From contig NZ_JADNYM010000012.1 of assembly GCF_015708085.1 (NCBI RefSeq), positions 84,115 to 148,114 of the forward strand: a DNA stretch of 64,000 nucleotides, read 5' to 3'. This DNA comes from Arthrobacter terrae (GTDB lineage Bacteria > Actinomycetota > Actinomycetes > Actinomycetales > Micrococcaceae). Below the pieces are notes generated by a model. It made no database searches. It was not told the DNA's origin and saw nothing but the letters and a program-made list of their open reading frames with translations. This document shows, piece after piece, positions 27,144 to 36,033 of this stretch. Made by a program: the position numbers and the translations under genes. Within the stretch, counting starts at the first letter, position 1. Every line of letters starts with the position of its first letter.

Positions 27144-28154
27144 CTAGAGCAGCGCGGAGACGGCGAGGAAAAAGATCCCGCCCAGTACCGCCGCGGCGAG
27201 CGGGGTGGCCACCCACGCGGTGAGAATCTGCAGCCAGAGCCGGCCGTTGGTCACCGAGAACCGCTGGTTGCGGCCTGCCCCAATGATCGCTGATGTCACG
27301 GTGTGGGTGGTGGACAGCGGCAGGTGAAGACCGATCGCACCGACAAAAAGCAGCACGGCGCTGACCAGTTGGGCCACCAGGGCGCGCATCGGATCGATCC
27401 GCGTCAGCCGGCTGCCCAGAGTATGCGAAATTCGCCAGCCCCCGGCCAGCGTCCCGGCCGCGAGCAGAACTGCGGAAAAAGCCAGCACCCACACCGGAAC
27501 GGTGCCGGTTCCGCCGAGTCCGGCGGCCGCCAGCGCAAACAGCAGGACCGTCGTCGTCCGCTGTCCGTCCTGCAGGCCATGACCGAAGGCGACGGCGGCA
27601 GTCGCGACAGCCTGCACCCGCCGGACACGGGTGTTGACGAGACTTGGTTGGGTGTGCCGCGACGCCCAGACGGCCGGGTAGACCATCACAAAGGACAGGG
27701 CGAAGGCAATTACGGGGGAGAGCAGCAGCGGCAGGACCACCAGCGTCAGTATCGTGACGTCCAGCCCCTGCAGCGGCTCCCGGCCGACCATGACCGAGGC
27801 AACAGATGCGCCGCCCAGACCGCCAATCAGCGCGTGCGTGGACGACGAGGGGTAGCCGCGGCGCCACTGGTAGATTCCCCACACGCAGGCCGCGGCCAGC
27901 CCTGCCAGCAACAGCCCCAGGCCCTCACGGCCCGGCGGAACCCGAAAGAGCCGCCCGCCAAGCGCCACCGCGAAGGCGCCGCTGAGCAGCGCTCCGATGA
28001 GATTGAAAAAAGCCGCCAGCACGACGGCGATGCTCGGCGTCAGCGACCGCGTGCGGACGGCGACGGCGACGGCGGAGGAAACGTCGCGGAAGCCGTTCAG
28101 AAAGGCAAAAACGGCGGCAAGAATCAGCACTGTCAGCAGGAATGCTGTGATCAA
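27144..28154 (-). CDS. pit: Inorganic phosphate transporter, PiT family
   Basis: A low-affinity phosphate or metal-phosphate symporter of 336 residues with about ten transmembrane helices. Both duplicated PiT signatures are present in diverged form: FLNGFRDVSSAVAVAVRTR near the N-terminus and FGHGLQDGQRTTTVLLFAL in the second half. STHALIGGLGGA and STTHTVTSAIIGAG are the matching loops. The long upstream frame is overlap with the DUF47 gene. The most plausible start is TTG at 28154, 1 bp past that gene's stop, giving a DUF47-pit operon. Confidence 0.88.
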   Translation of the reverse strand: MITAFLLTVLILAAVFAFLNGFRDVSSAVAVAVRTRSLTPSIAVVLAAFFNLIGALLSGAFAVALGGRLFRVPPGREGLGLLLAGLAAACVWGIYQWRRGYPSSSTHALIGGLGGASVASVMVGREPLQGLDVTILTLVVLPLLLSPVIAFALSFVMVYPAVWASRHTQPSLVNTRVRRVQAVATAAVAFGHGLQDGQRTTTVLLFALAAAGLGGTGTVPVWVLAFSAVLLAAGTLAGGWRISHTLGSRLTRIDPMRALVAQLVSAVLLFVGAIGLHLPLSTTHTVTSAIIGAGRNQRFSVTNGRLWLQILTAWVATPLAAAVLGGIFFLAVSALL

Positions 28155-28155
28155 G

Positions 28156-28773
28156 CTACGATTCCTTGACGATGATGCTGCCCACCGCGGTGGCGACTTG
28201 GCGCATGTCCTTGGTGACGTTGACCAGCTGCTCGGCCACGTCGCGGTACCGGACGTAGGCTGCGGTCTTGTAATCGCGGAGCAGTTCACTGACAAAGACC
28301 CGGTGCGTGTGCTCGGCACGCCTGGCGAGTCGCAGGACCTGGATCCAGTAGTCCTCAAGCTCCTCCAGATTATCCATCCGGCGCATCGCGTCGGCAGTGA
28401 GCTCGGCCTGCCGGGCAATCACCTCCAGCTGGTCGGAGGCCCGCGCGGGAATACGCTCCAGCTTGTTCAGCGAGATTAGCTCCGCCGCTCCCGTGAGCTT
28501 TTCATTTGCCTCATTGAGGAAACGGGCCAGCGCAAACAGGTCTTCCCTGGGCAGCGGATTGATGAAGCTGGTCCGCATATGTGTCAACAGGGACACCAGA
28601 AGTTCACTCGACGCAGCTTCATGTTTGCGCATCTGCTCGGTCAATGGCTCAAAGTCCGTCGCCGGAGCTCCCAGCAACTCGGACAGCGTCTGCACGCTGC
28701 TGACAATCTCCTGGGCCATCCCGGCCAGAATGCGCAGCCCTGTTTTTTCCTGCGGGAACAGGCGCAGCTTCAC
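28156..28773 (-). CDS. DUF47 (PhoU-like) protein
   Basis: A 205-residue all-helical protein of the DUF47 family, which shares the PhoU four-helix fold and binds metal through acidic clusters. Recognisable parts are the N-terminal LFPQEKTGLRILAGMA, FINPLPREDLFALARFLNEA and the C-terminal YRDVAEQLVNVTKDMRQVA. These proteins are almost always encoded just before a PiT transporter and modulate its activity, as here. Confidence 0.9.
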   Translation of the reverse strand: MKLRLFPQEKTGLRILAGMAQEIVSSVQTLSELLGAPATDFEPLTEQMRKHEAASSELLVSLLTHMRTSFINPLPREDLFALARFLNEANEKLTGAAELISLNKLERIPARASDQLEVIARQAELTADAMRRMDNLEELEDYWIQVLRLARRAEHTHRVFVSELLRDYKTAAYVRYRDVAEQLVNVTKDMRQVATAVGSIIVKES

Positions 28774-29024
28774 GATAGGTCCCCTCCCGGATTGAGCCGA
28801 TGGTTGCAGCGGCCGAATGGGCCGTGCAAGGACCTGGCTTTACTTCGCTGGCGGGTGACCGCGTTGACGCACAAAGGTGGTGCCGGACTGGGAGCGCCTC
28901 TCGGCGTTAGGCCGCTCTAGGCGGCTAAAATTTGGAGCCCGGGGGTTCCGCAGTCCGGCACCTACTTCAGTGTTCTACTTCGTCGAAGCTGTGTCAACAG
29001 GACACTCCATACGCCTGTCTGCTG
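28774..29024. other. Non-coding gap between DUF47 start and the 29025 gene
   Basis: About 250 bp. It should contain the promoter of the DUF47-pit unit. I find no good PHO-box pair; a TTGACG/TCACC arrangement near 28855-28875 has the wrong spacing. No gene is supported. Confidence 0.4.
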
Positions 29025-29672
29025 CTAATCCAGTTCGCCGCGGCGCCAGGAGCCAGCGGCCTGCTCCAGGTCCTCGGCCGTTCGGATGAGTTGGCCGGCG
29101 TTGCGGGTCAACCGGTCCGCGTGCGCGCCGTCTGCGTGTTCGCGCTCATCCGCAATGCGGGACTGGCCCAGCGCCACCACCCGGCAGAACGCTGCCGAGC
29201 GTTCCAGTGCAACGTCAAATTCGCCGTCGAACGCCCCGGACAGGATGGCATCAGCCATCGTCTTGAGCTCATCCGCACCCGGCGGTTCGGCAACCCCGGC
29301 CACGGCCCGGGATACCTGTGCGGTGTCCTGGCCGGCCCGGAAATAGACCGAAATACGCTCCGGGTCCTGCTGCATGGCGGCACGGAGGGCGTAGAGCCGC
29401 CACAGGGCCCCGGGCAGTGAGCGGGCCGGACTCTGCGCCCACAATTCCGCGATCGCCTCGAGGCCTTGCTTGTCGGCGAGTTTGACCAGCCGCTTTGTGA
29501 CCGCCGGATCGTCGCTTTCCCGCCCGCGGTTCACGAGTGCCTGCGCGGCGAGGTGAGCTGCCTCCGATACCCGGGCGGGGTCCGGGCCGCCGGCATAAGG
29601 CTCGAAGTCCGCAGGGGTAAACAGCTTGGGCTTATGCTGCCGTGGAGGTTGGGAACCCGGTGTTGCACTCAT
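29025..29672 (-). CDS. Conserved-looking cytoplasmic protein, unknown function (215 aa)
   Basis: A helical, charged protein without signal peptide or membrane segment. The N-terminus is Pro/Lys-rich (SQPPRQHKPKLFTPADFEPYAGG). The middle contains RSLPGALWRLYALRAAMQQDPERISVYFRAGQDTA (key residues only) and the end has repeated acidic and histidine patches (DEREHADGAHADRL). Similar proteins occur in Arthrobacter relatives, as I recall, without a known role. It is the last gene before tRNA-Lys, on the opposite strand. Confidence 0.6.
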   Translation of the reverse strand: MSATPGSQPPRQHKPKLFTPADFEPYAGGPDPARVSEAAHLAAQALVNRGRESDDPAVTKRLVKLADKQGLEAIAELWAQSPARSLPGALWRLYALRAAMQQDPERISVYFRAGQDTAQVSRAVAGVAEPPGADELKTMADAILSGAFDGEFDVALERSAAFCRVVALGQSRIADEREHADGAHADRLTRNAGQLIRTAEDLEQAAGSWRRGELD

Positions 29673-29811
29673 CCCACGAGACTACTCCTGTGCTTTGGGC
29701 GGGTCGAGAACGCCTGCCCGGACGGGTAGAAAATGACCACGATTCCCGGCGGCGCGGTGTGTGCGCTATTGTAGAAAAGCGTTCGCCGCAGCAAGCGGTG
29801 TGCACTGGTGA

Positions 29812-29887
29812 GGGCCTTTAGCTCAGTTGGTAGAGCATCGGACTTTTAATCCGTGGGTCATGGGTTCGAGCCCCATAGGGCCCACCA
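29812..29887 (+). tRNA. tRNA-Lys (anticodon UUU)
   Basis: A complete cloverleaf can be folded by eye: acceptor GGGCCTT with AGGGCCC, D-arm containing AGCTCAGTTGGTAGAGC, anticodon stem CGGA/TCCG with loop CTTTTAA (anticodon TTT), and T-arm with GGGTTCGAGCCCC. The 3' CCA is encoded at 29885-29887. A strong hairpin follows immediately. Confidence 0.97.
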
Positions 29888-29890
29888 GTA

Positions 29891-29925
29891 CCGCAGGCCA
29901 GCAGCTTATAGCTGCTGGCCTGCGG
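29891..29925 (+). terminator. Terminator hairpin after tRNA-Lys
   Basis: CCGCAGGCCAGCAGC (29891-29905) pairs perfectly with GCTGCTGGCCTGCGG (29911-29925) around the loop TTATA. A short T-containing tail (TCGTTT) follows. Confidence 0.85.
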
Positions 29926-30111
29926 TCGTTTAGCCCTCATTTACGGCTGGCCCGTCCCGGTGGACTCGTCCCGGCTGGGGCCGCTCCGGCTGGGGTCGCC
30001 CGCAGGAACCTCGCAAAAACGTCCCCGGCGCCCAAGCGGGGCATTGACCAAACACTCCCGAAGTATTCCAATGGAAGTAGCGGGATCAGACTCCCGGCTG
30101 GAGGTGGCTCA

Positions 30112-30876
30112 GTGTCCGTACTTGTAATAGGACTCGTTCAACTGCTCTGTTGCGCCGCGGTGGCGGGGGTCAGTGCGGCGGTTATGGTTTATGCGCTGCG
30201 GATGGAAGTACACCGGGACGGCGGCCCCCGGGGCGATGCGCTTTTCTGGCACGTATTCCTGGGCTTGGCGTTTGTGCTGCCAGCGGTGATTATCCCGGCT
30301 GTCGTGACCCCGCTGGCAGGCGCGGTGCTGCTGCTGGTAACGGTGATGGTTGGCGCGTGGACGTACCGCGGCACGCCGTGGCTGGATGGCCGACGGCGCC
30401 AGCGTTTGGGCAGGCGGGCGGAGCTGCGGGATTTTGGTGCGCTGGCTACCCGTCACGATGCGGTTTTGGTGCGCTGGAGCGGCTATGAATTGGATCCGGT
30501 CAAGATGATCGATTATCCGGATCTGTCCGATGTCCGCCGGGCCGAGACAGCTGCTTTGATCCGGACCATGCGGGAGGCAGAGGTCCTGCGCCGGGGAGTT
30601 TGCGAGGCCGGCGGTTCTGCTGCTGACCGTGGCCGTGCCGGCTCGACCGGGATGGCTTATGCCATTGCGGTTGACCGGCTCGAAAAACGGCTGGTCGATG
30701 CGGAGCTGGCTGCCGGAGTCCCCAGCACCGGGCCGGTCGGCGAGGCAGAACCCGAGCCGGCTGCTGTGCCTCGCGCCGTCGTCGCCCTTCCCCGCACTGC
30801 CCCGTCATGGGCAGGCTGGGGCGATCCGGGACGGGGATTGCCAGCACGCAACGGCCGTGCCAAGGTCGAGATATGA
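30112..30876 (+). CDS. Membrane protein of unknown function (254 aa)
   Basis: The open frame extends upstream through tRNA-Lys, but GTG at 30112 preceded by GGAGGTGGCT is the credible start. It has three hydrophobic helices: residues 2-28 (VLVIGLVQLLCCAAVAGVSA) and two within 43-85. A cytoplasmic C-terminal region of about 165 residues follows. It is Arg-rich at first (RRRQRLGRRAELRDFGALA), with a conserved-looking VLVRWSGYELDPVKMIDYPDLSD segment, then a Pro/Ala-rich tail. I do not recognise the family. The stop overlaps the start of the GNAT gene (ATGA). Confidence 0.65.
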   Translation: MSVLVIGLVQLLCCAAVAGVSAAVMVYALRMEVHRDGGPRGDALFWHVFLGLAFVLPAVIIPAVVTPLAGAVLLLVTVMVGAWTYRGTPWLDGRRRQRLGRRAELRDFGALATRHDAVLVRWSGYELDPVKMIDYPDLSDVRRAETAALIRTMREAEVLRRGVCEAGGSAADRGRAGSTGMAYAIAVDRLEKRLVDAELAAGVPSTGPVGEAEPEPAAVPRAVVALPRTAPSWAGWGDPGRGLPARNGRAKVEI

Positions 30877-31193
30877 CTGACACGGCCGAGACATTCCACA
30901 ACGACGTGACCATGCTGCGCAATGATGCGCAGCATCAATATGAGCTGCGGGTGAGCGGGGAGCTGGCCAGCGTGGCGCAGTTCCGTGAGCTGCCCGGCCA
31001 TGTGGATTTCACCCATACGGAAACCTTGGATCCCGCGCGCGGCAAAGGTATGGCGAAAATCCTGGCCCGCTACGCCCTGGACGATGTGTCCGCTTCCGGC
31101 AAGCGGATCATTCCGCACTGCTCCTTTATTGCCGGGTTCCTGCGCCGTCATGAGGACTACGCGCAGATCACGGACTGGCCGGAGACGGGCTGA
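30873..31193 (+). CDS. GNAT-type N-acetyltransferase, YjdJ-like small family
   Basis: A 106-residue protein of the short GNAT branch. The motif ETLDPARGKGMAKILARYALDDV is the acetyl-CoA loop (R-G-K-G-M-A), and IIPHCSFIAGFLRRHEDY is the family's characteristic C-terminal segment with the P-x-C-x-F pattern. Start ATG at 30873 overlaps the upstream stop, so the two genes are translationally coupled. Acceptor unknown. Confidence 0.85.
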   Translation: MTDTAETFHNDVTMLRNDAQHQYELRVSGELASVAQFRELPGHVDFTHTETLDPARGKGMAKILARYALDDVSASGKRIIPHCSFIAGFLRRHEDYAQITDWPETG

Positions 31194-31252
31194 ATTCAGC
31201 ACCTGCGGGCGGCCGTTCGGCGGGGGACGGGATCCCTGCGTAGCATGGGGGG

Positions 31253-32026
31253 ATGACTGAGGCTGCGAACAACGGAACTGCATTGATCACGGGTGCAACG
31301 GCGGGACTGGGCGCAGAGTTTACCCAGCAGCTGGCGGCAAAACGGCATAACCTGGTGCTCGTGGCACGGGATACCGCCCGGCTGGAAGCTAAGGCCGTCC
31401 GGTTGCGCCAGGACTTTGCCGTCGATGTGGAAGTTATTTCCGCAGACCTGCAGACAGCCTCGGGCGTCGCGGCAGTAGCAGCGCGATTGGCGCAACAGGA
31501 GAACCCGGTGACCGTGTTGGTGAACAACGCCGGTTACGGCCTGGCGAACCCGTTTGAGCAGAACACGATGCAGCAGGAAGTTGACCAGCTGAGCATCCTG
31601 GTCAGCACGCCGATGCAGCTTATGCACGCAGCCGTTGAGCCCATGCTGATGCGTGGACAGGGAATGATCATCAACGTGGCCAGCCTGGCGGGGTTCATCC
31701 CCCGCGGCACGTATGGAGCGTCGAAAGCCTGGCTGATCAGCTTTAGTAAATGGGCGAATGTCACTTATGCGCCGCGGGGAGTGCACGTAACTGCCGTGTG
31801 TCCGGGGTTTGTCCATACTGAGTTCCATCAGCGGATGGGGGCCTCTACGGCGAGGATCCCGGGCTGGATGTGGCTTAATGCCGATCGCGTGGTTCGTGAG
31901 GGACTGGCTGCTGCTTGGGCCGGGAAAAGCGTCTGCGTGCCGTCCAGGCGCTACGCGGCGCTGGCCTCGCTGAGCAAATTCCTACCCGTTAGGCTAGGTG
32001 CCGCTGCCGGGAAGCGCGGACGCTAG
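31253..32026 (+). CDS. Short-chain dehydrogenase/reductase
   Basis: A classical SDR of 257 residues. The NAD(P)-binding motif is TGATAGLG (14-21), the structural motif is NNAGYG, the catalytic Ser lies in NVASLAGF and the Y-x-x-x-K pair in YGASK. An Arg in LVARDTARLEAKA suggests NADP preference (inference). The C-terminus VHVTAVCPGFVHTEFHQRMG resembles the DltE/YqjQ-like group that act on unknown acyl or keto substrates. Confidence 0.88.
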   Translation: MTEAANNGTALITGATAGLGAEFTQQLAAKRHNLVLVARDTARLEAKAVRLRQDFAVDVEVISADLQTASGVAAVAARLAQQENPVTVLVNNAGYGLANPFEQNTMQQEVDQLSILVSTPMQLMHAAVEPMLMRGQGMIINVASLAGFIPRGTYGASKAWLISFSKWANVTYAPRGVHVTAVCPGFVHTEFHQRMGASTARIPGWMWLNADRVVREGLAAAWAGKSVCVPSRRYAALASLSKFLPVRLGAAAGKRGR

Positions 32027-32070
32027 ATAATTCCCGAACAGACCCAGCCGGTCCGTTCCCAGCGTCATGT

Positions 32071-33627
32071 TCATGCCTCGGGATGCGAGTTGGCGGACTT
32101 GTAACTGTCGTCGAAGGGCATCTTGTTCACGTCAACATGCGGATTCTCATCCTGCCCCGCCACCAGGGTGTGGGCCTCCGCCGTGGTATCCACGCTGGGC
32201 ATGGAACCGGGCAACGGCCGGCGGGCGGATTCATGCAGGAAGAAGATGGCGATGGCCCCGACGATCGAGGTCAGCATGAGGTAGTACGCGGGCATCATGT
32301 CGTTGCCGGAAAGTCCGATGAGTCCCTGAATAATAAAGGGTGCGGTACCTCCAAAGATGGCCACCGAAATGTTGTACGAGATCCCCATCCCGCCGTAGCG
32401 GCTGGCCGTCGGGAAGATTGCCGGCAGCGCCGATGCCAGCGTAGGGACAAAGAACGTAACGGGAAAAGCAACGAGCGCCAGCCCTACCAGGGTGGACCAG
32501 ACATCACCGATGGCGATCATCAGGAAGGCGGGAATGGCCAGCACTACGGTGCTCACTGCGCCGATCCAGAGCACCGGGCGGCGGCCGATCCGGTCCGATA
32601 GCTTGCCTGTCAATGGAATACACGCCGCCATTGCCACAAGCACAGGGATGGTCAGCAGAGTCCCATGCAGCGGATCGTATCCCTTGGCTTCGCTCAGATA
32701 GGTGGGCATATAAGAAGTGAGCGTGTAACCGAGTGTATTGGCCGCCGCCGTAAGGATGATCGCCAGCAGAATCTGGCGCCAGTAGGCCTTGATCACGCCG
32801 CCGGGGCCCTTGGACACGTTCTCATCCCTCGCCGCGGCGCCACTGGCAACGGCGGCCTGTTCATCGAGGGTCGCTTGGAATTGTGGGGATTCCTCGATCT
32901 TGTTTCGGAAGTAGATAGCTATCAGGCCCAGTGGCCCCGCTGCCAGGAACGGTACGCGCCAGCCCCACTGTTCCATGGCGGGCTGTCCGAAAATTATCTG
33001 CATGGCCGACACCAGCGAAGCGCCGACAGCAAAGCCGATGTAACTTCCCATGTCCAGGAAGCTGGCAAAGAATCCGCGGCGCTTGTCCGGCGCATATTCA
33101 CTGACAAACGTTGTGGCACCGGCGTATTCCCCGCCGGTTGAGAAGCCCTGAATCAGTTTCAGGGTCACCAGCAGGACCGCAGCCCAGATGCCGATCAGCG
33201 AATAGGCCGGCAGCAGCCCCACCACAAATGTGGAGGACGCCATGATCAGCAGTGTGGTGGCCAGCACCTTCTGCCGCCCGATCTTGTCTCCCAGCCAGCC
33301 GAAGACCACCCCCCCCAGCGGCCGCGCGAAGAAGGTGGCGGCAAAGGTGCCGAGCAAAAACAGGGTCTGTACGGCGGGGTCTGCCTCGGGTAGGAAGACC
33401 GGCCCCATCGTAGTGATCAGATAGCCGAAAACCCCAATGTCGTACCATTCCATCGTGTTGCCCACGATGGTTCCGCGCACGGCCTTACGCAGCATTGCCT
33501 GGTCCACGATATTGATGTGCCCGAACGTGAGCCGGCGATTCTTCAGCGGTGCTTTCAGTCTGCCTGGCCGCACAGGGTTCGCTCCGGCATCTGCATTCGG
33601 CCTGGTTCCTGGCTGATCTTTGGGCAT
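32071..33627 (-). CDS. MFS transporter, metabolite:H+ symporter (MHS) family, ProP-like, copy 1
   Basis: Twelve predicted helices in 518 residues. MHS signatures are visible: GNTMEWYDIGVFGYLIT in TM1, FGWLGDKIGRQKVL in loop 2-3, GFSTGGEYAGATTFVSEYAPDKRRGFF in TM4-5 (key residues) and the loop 8-9 copy GKLSDRIGRRPVLW. Such proteins carry proline/betaine or carboxylates with protons. The N-terminal 40 residues and a C-terminal tail of 35 residues are cytoplasmic. It is very similar along its length to the next gene upstream, so the pair is a tandem duplication. Confidence 0.9.
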   Translation of the reverse strand: MPKDQPGTRPNADAGANPVRPGRLKAPLKNRRLTFGHINIVDQAMLRKAVRGTIVGNTMEWYDIGVFGYLITTMGPVFLPEADPAVQTLFLLGTFAATFFARPLGGVVFGWLGDKIGRQKVLATTLLIMASSTFVVGLLPAYSLIGIWAAVLLVTLKLIQGFSTGGEYAGATTFVSEYAPDKRRGFFASFLDMGSYIGFAVGASLVSAMQIIFGQPAMEQWGWRVPFLAAGPLGLIAIYFRNKIEESPQFQATLDEQAAVASGAAARDENVSKGPGGVIKAYWRQILLAIILTAAANTLGYTLTSYMPTYLSEAKGYDPLHGTLLTIPVLVAMAACIPLTGKLSDRIGRRPVLWIGAVSTVVLAIPAFLMIAIGDVWSTLVGLALVAFPVTFFVPTLASALPAIFPTASRYGGMGISYNISVAIFGGTAPFIIQGLIGLSGNDMMPAYYLMLTSIVGAIAIFFLHESARRPLPGSMPSVDTTAEAHTLVAGQDENPHVDVNKMPFDDSYKSANSHPEA

Positions 33628-33767
33628 CTGAGCTCCCGGATACGTTCCTGTGCCTGCCCCCGGAAGGCGGCTGCCGCGTGCGGGGCAGACACTTGATGTT
33701 ATTCCTCAGGAGGCGCAAGGGGCAATGATTCCGCGCTGATTTTCGGTTGCGTTAAGGCCAATGACGA

Positions 33768-33807
33768 ACGACGGCGGCGCGCATCGCCAGGTGCGCGCCG
33801 CCGTCGT
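33768..33807 (-). terminator. Hairpin between the two MHS transporter genes
   Basis: ACGACGGCGGCGCGC (33768-33782) and GCGCGCCGCCGTCGT (33793-33807) form a perfect 15-bp stem with a 10-base loop, 44 bp past the stop of the upstream copy. No T-run is seen. It implies the two copies are separately transcribed. Confidence 0.65.
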
Positions 33808-33850
33808 CCGTCGTGCCGTCGTCGTCGAACGCGGTTACAGGCAGCAGCTG

Positions 33851-35455
33851 TCAGCGGACCAGAGTAGGTTCGGGAATGCCCCGCCCCTCAGTTGCCGGCT
33901 CGTAGGTCTCGTCGAACGGCATCTGGGCCAGGTCCAGATCGGGGTTCCCGTCCTGTCCGGCCACGAGTTCGTGTGCCTCTTCGGCGGAAGCGACGCTGGG
34001 CATCGAGCCGGGCAGCGGCCGTCCGGCGGACTCTTTCAGGAAGAATATTGCTCCGGCGCCGACGGCCGAGGTCAGCATCAGGTAATACGCCGGCATCATG
34101 TCGTTACCGGTGAGCGCAATCAGCCCCTTGAGGATAAACGGGGTGGTTCCGCCAAAGATGGCTACCGAGAAGTTGTAGGCGATGCCCATGCCGCCGTAGC
34201 GGCTGGCGGTGGGAAACAGCGCCGGCAGGGCCGAGGCCAGGTTTGCTACGTAGAACGTCACCGGGAACGCAACGAGCGCAAGTCCCAGCAGGGTGGACCA
34301 GACATCGCCTATGCCGATGAGCAGGAAGGCGGGGATGGCCAGGACCACGGTGCTGATGGCGCCGGTCCACAACACCGGGCGGCGGCCGATCCGGTCAGAG
34401 AGCCTGCCGGTCAGCGGAATGCACACCGCCATGATGACCAGCACGGGAATGGTGAGAATGGTACCGTGCAGCTCGTCGTAGCCTTTGGACTCAGTTAGAT
34501 ACGTCGGCATGTAGGACGTCAGGGCGTAGCCCACGGTGTTGGCCGCCGCGACCAGGATCATGGCCAGGACAATCTGCCGCCAGTACGCCTTGAGGATTCC
34601 GATCGGGCCCTTGGCGGCATCGGCATCCGCGGCCTGGGCACCCTTGGCCTCGGCTGTTTGGGCGTCCAGGGTGGCCTGGAACTGAGGGGACTCTTCAATC
34701 TTGTTCCGGAAGTGAATGGCGATCAGCCCCAGCGGGCCGGCCAGCAGGAACGGCACGCGCCAGCCCCAGGATTCCATCGCGTCCTGACCGATGATCAGGT
34801 GCATGACGGATACCAGGGCAGCGCCCGCGGCGAAGCCGATGTAGCTGCCCATGTCCAGGAAGCTGGCGAAGAACCCACGGCGTTTATCCGGTGCGTATTC
34901 GCTCACGAACGTGGTGGCACCGGCGTACTCGCCGCCGGTGGAGAAGCCCTGGATCAGCTTGACGAGCACCAGCAGTACGGCGGCCCAGATGCCGATCTGC
35001 GCATACCCGGGGATCAGCCCCAAGGCGAAGGTTGATGCCGCCATGATCAGCAGCGTGGTGGACAGCACCTTCTGCCGCCCGATCTTGTCTCCCAGCCAGC
35101 CGAAGATGATGCCGCCCAACGGGCGGGCAATGAACGTGGCGGCGAAAGTTCCCAGCAGAAACAGTGTCTGTACTGTCTGGTCCGATTTGGGCAGGAAAAC
35201 AGGACCCATCGTGGTGACAAGGTAGCCGAATACACCAACGTCGTACCATTCCATCGTGTTCCCGACGATGGTGCCGTTGATGGCTTTTCTGAGCATCGGT
35301 TTATTCACGATGTTCACGTCTCCGACAGCCAGACGCCGGTTTTTGAGCCGGGGGAGCCGGACGGGACGGGACTGTTTATTGGTGTCCTGGACACCGTTAT
35401 TTGAGTAGTTCGAACTTAGGTCTGTGGGCATTTGGTCATCTCTCGTGGAGGTCAT
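33851..35455 (-). CDS. MFS transporter, MHS family, ProP-like, copy 2
   Basis: A 534-residue paralogue of the neighbouring transporter. They share GNTMEWYD-VGVFGYL-TTMGPVFLP, FARPLGG-type loops, STGGEYAGATTFVSEYAPDK, the DMGSYIGFA segment, KAYWRQI-LA-I-AAANT and the tail SAGRPLPGSMPSV. Differences cluster in the N-terminal tail, in TM2-3 and in the loop after QFQATLD. Near-identity in the core suggests recent duplication or related substrates. ATG is taken at 35455 and a weak AGAGATGACC precedes it. Confidence 0.9.
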   Translation of the reverse strand: MTSTRDDQMPTDLSSNYSNNGVQDTNKQSRPVRLPRLKNRRLAVGDVNIVNKPMLRKAINGTIVGNTMEWYDVGVFGYLVTTMGPVFLPKSDQTVQTLFLLGTFAATFIARPLGGIIFGWLGDKIGRQKVLSTTLLIMAASTFALGLIPGYAQIGIWAAVLLVLVKLIQGFSTGGEYAGATTFVSEYAPDKRRGFFASFLDMGSYIGFAAGAALVSVMHLIIGQDAMESWGWRVPFLLAGPLGLIAIHFRNKIEESPQFQATLDAQTAEAKGAQAADADAAKGPIGILKAYWRQIVLAMILVAAANTVGYALTSYMPTYLTESKGYDELHGTILTIPVLVIMAVCIPLTGRLSDRIGRRPVLWTGAISTVVLAIPAFLLIGIGDVWSTLLGLALVAFPVTFYVANLASALPALFPTASRYGGMGIAYNFSVAIFGGTTPFILKGLIALTGNDMMPAYYLMLTSAVGAGAIFFLKESAGRPLPGSMPSVASAEEAHELVAGQDGNPDLDLAQMPFDETYEPATEGRGIPEPTLVR

Positions 35456-35680
35456 TTGCTTCCGACGTGTTACTGCCGCGCTCGGGGCAGACCATCAATT
35501 TTACACGAATTCGCGTTATGCCCCCAGCGGGCGCCTCGATCTGCTGGCGTTAGGGAGCGCAGAATCAGCACCCACTCACCGCTGAAGTGACCACTGTCGG
35601 GGGGCAAACTGCAGCTATCGTTTCCGCTGGTTGCCCCACCCGGGAACGCCGCGGAAGTTCCCGGCGAACGCCTGAGACCG

Positions 35681-35956
35681 CTAGGCGTCGTGGTCCGTCT
35701 CGAGGATCTGCACCAGAGTTTCGAGCGCCTCGTCCGCGCCGTCGCCCTCGGCGCGGAGCACCACGACATCGCCGTGAGCTGCTCCCAAGCCCATCAGGGA
35801 GAGGATGCTGCTGGCGTCCAGAGCGTCTTCTGCCGGTTCCCCCTGCATCGAGATGGTGACGTCGACCGGGAGCTCGGCTGCGGCTTCGACAAAGATGGCG
35901 GCGGGGCGGGCATGCAGGCCCACGCGGCTGGCAATGGTGGCGGTACGTTCTTTCAT
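35681..35956 (-). CDS. ptsH: Phosphocarrier protein HPr
   Basis: Carries phosphate from EI to sugar EIIA domains (here FruA). It is 91 residues long, with the phosphorylated H15 in SRVGLHARPAA and the region after ASSILSLMGLG that corresponds to the Ser46 regulatory helix in Firmicutes. The start ATG is preceded by AAGGAGCTCACC. It is the last gene of the fruR-fruK-fruA-ptsI-ptsH series. Confidence 0.95.
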   Translation of the reverse strand: MKERTATIASRVGLHARPAAIFVEAAAELPVDVTISMQGEPAEDALDASSILSLMGLGAAHGDVVVLRAEGDGADEALETLVQILETDHDA

Positions 35957-36033
35957 GGTGAGCTCCTTGGTTCTGCTGTGGTTCAGCTGTGGTTCAGCAT
36001 CAATTGGCGGATTGGTTGGTTTTGCAGGGTTCT

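Noticed and set aside
29812..29887. tRNA-Lys as an integration site for a mobile island
   Set aside because: No integrase gene and no repeated copy of the tRNA 3' end was noticed nearby. Flanking genes look like core genome.
29827..30111. 95-codon N-terminal extension of the 30112 membrane protein
   Set aside because: It would be translated through tRNA-Lys and its terminator hairpin. A strong GGAGG site supports the GTG at 30112.
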